From Alphaproteobacteria bacterium (GTDB taxonomy: Bacteria > Pseudomonadota > Alphaproteobacteria > UBA9219): a stretch of DNA of 5,088 bases. Location of the stretch: positions 1-5,088 of the forward strand of contig JAGWKW010000115.1 in the NCBI GenBank assembly GCA_028865155.1, in the 5' to 3' direction. Positions 4,831-5,088 of the stretch are shown here, piece by piece (positions within the stretch are counted from its first letter, which is position 1; every line of letters begins with the position of its first letter). Below the pieces are notes generated by a model, which ran no database searches, was not told the DNA's origin, and saw nothing but the letters and a program-made list of their open reading frames with translations. The translations under genes and the position numbers were made by a program.

Positions 4831-5088
4831 ATGAAAGACCAAGACATAGCGGCAATAGATTTTTCTGGATGGCCTTTACCTGACGAATATCTTGTCGAAA
4901 TTGGCCGTGTCTCCGCAATATGGGTAGGACTGGAGTCGTTGCTGAATTCCTGTCTTGGAAAGCTTGCTGGCTTTAATGACATTGCAGACCCAAAGCCTTT
5001 TATTCTTCTCAACCACGCGAGCCTTCCTCAAAGGCTAGATATGCTTGGCGCTCTATGTGAGCAGTTAGTCACACACTATCCTGAATTG
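4831..5088 (+). CDS. Unrecognised protein, N-terminal 86 residues (runs off the window)
   Basis: The ATG at 4831 is the first start in its frame (a stop lies at 4792) and has AAGG eight bases upstream. The 86 codons are open to the edge. The peptide begins MKDQDIAAIDFSGWPLPDEY and continues with a probable helix (EIGRVSAIWVGLESLLNSCL), a GFNDIADPKPFILLNHA segment, and a second helix around LPQRLDMLGALCEQL. There is no signal peptide or clear membrane segment. I do not recognise a family with certainty. GC is below that of lpxR, and the gene lies on the far side of the tRNA-Ser tail, so it is probably cargo of an integrated element. Confidence 0.65.
   Translation, partial: MKDQDIAAIDFSGWPLPDEYLVEIGRVSAIWVGLESLLNSCLGKLAGFNDIADPKPFILLNHASLPQRLDMLGALCEQLVTHYPEL

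Noticed and set aside
4599..5012. 137-codon minus-strand frame, or a 61-residue version from the ATG at 4784
   Set aside because: It overlaps the better-supported gene at 4831, has no good ribosome site, and its GFEP and RDSN stretches come from the two T-arm-like 11-mers. A real short gene in 4599-4784 cannot be fully excluded.
1..5088. CRISPR array, insertion sequence, or integrase
   Set aside because: No regularly spaced identical repeats and no transposase or integrase motifs were found; the repeats present are tRNA-tail fragments and hairpins.

Overview
The window looks like a piece of an alphaproteobacterial chromosome. Core genes are about 60% GC, the adjacent sucC-sucD pair encodes well-conserved ADP-forming succinyl-CoA ligase, and a tRNA-Pro(GGG) has an encoded CCA end. 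The class assignment is inferred from gene content and composition, because no phylogeny could be run.

Layout. Bases 1-2215 hold a leftward run: sucC, then sucD 12 bp later, then 1 bp later the first 47 codons of rsmE (16S rRNA m3U1498 methyltransferase), which runs off the left edge. A divergent intergenic gap follows, with a good promoter for a rightward tRNA-Pro(GGG) gene at 2415-2491. From the tRNA tail to about 2760 there is no gene but much structure. A 24-bp perfect hairpin swallows the tRNA 3' end, a string of tiny GNA-triloop hairpins follows, and then comes a second, truncated tRNA-Pro tail (17-bp exact repeat) with its own hairpin. A low-GC gene (2761-3474) encodes an HNH-type zinc-cluster protein. 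GC then returns to about 60% for an LpxR-family outer-membrane lipid A deacylase (3524-4564).

Fifteen bases after lpxR lies a 20-bp orphan 3' end of a tRNA-Ser on the minus strand. GC drops again there and an unrecognised gene starts at 4831, runs off the right edge, and has a strong-looking sigma70 promoter. This is what the att end of an element integrated at a tRNA-Ser gene would look like, with the element and the intact tRNA lying to the right of the window.

How it works together. The left third is central metabolism (TCA cycle) plus a ribosome-modification gene. The right two thirds read as core sequence (tRNA-Pro, lpxR) interrupted by two accessory segments, each marked by tRNA-tail debris: a small HNH cassette next to tRNA-Pro and the edge of a larger element at a tRNA-Ser remnant. 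No CRISPR array, integrase or insertion-sequence transposase is visible.
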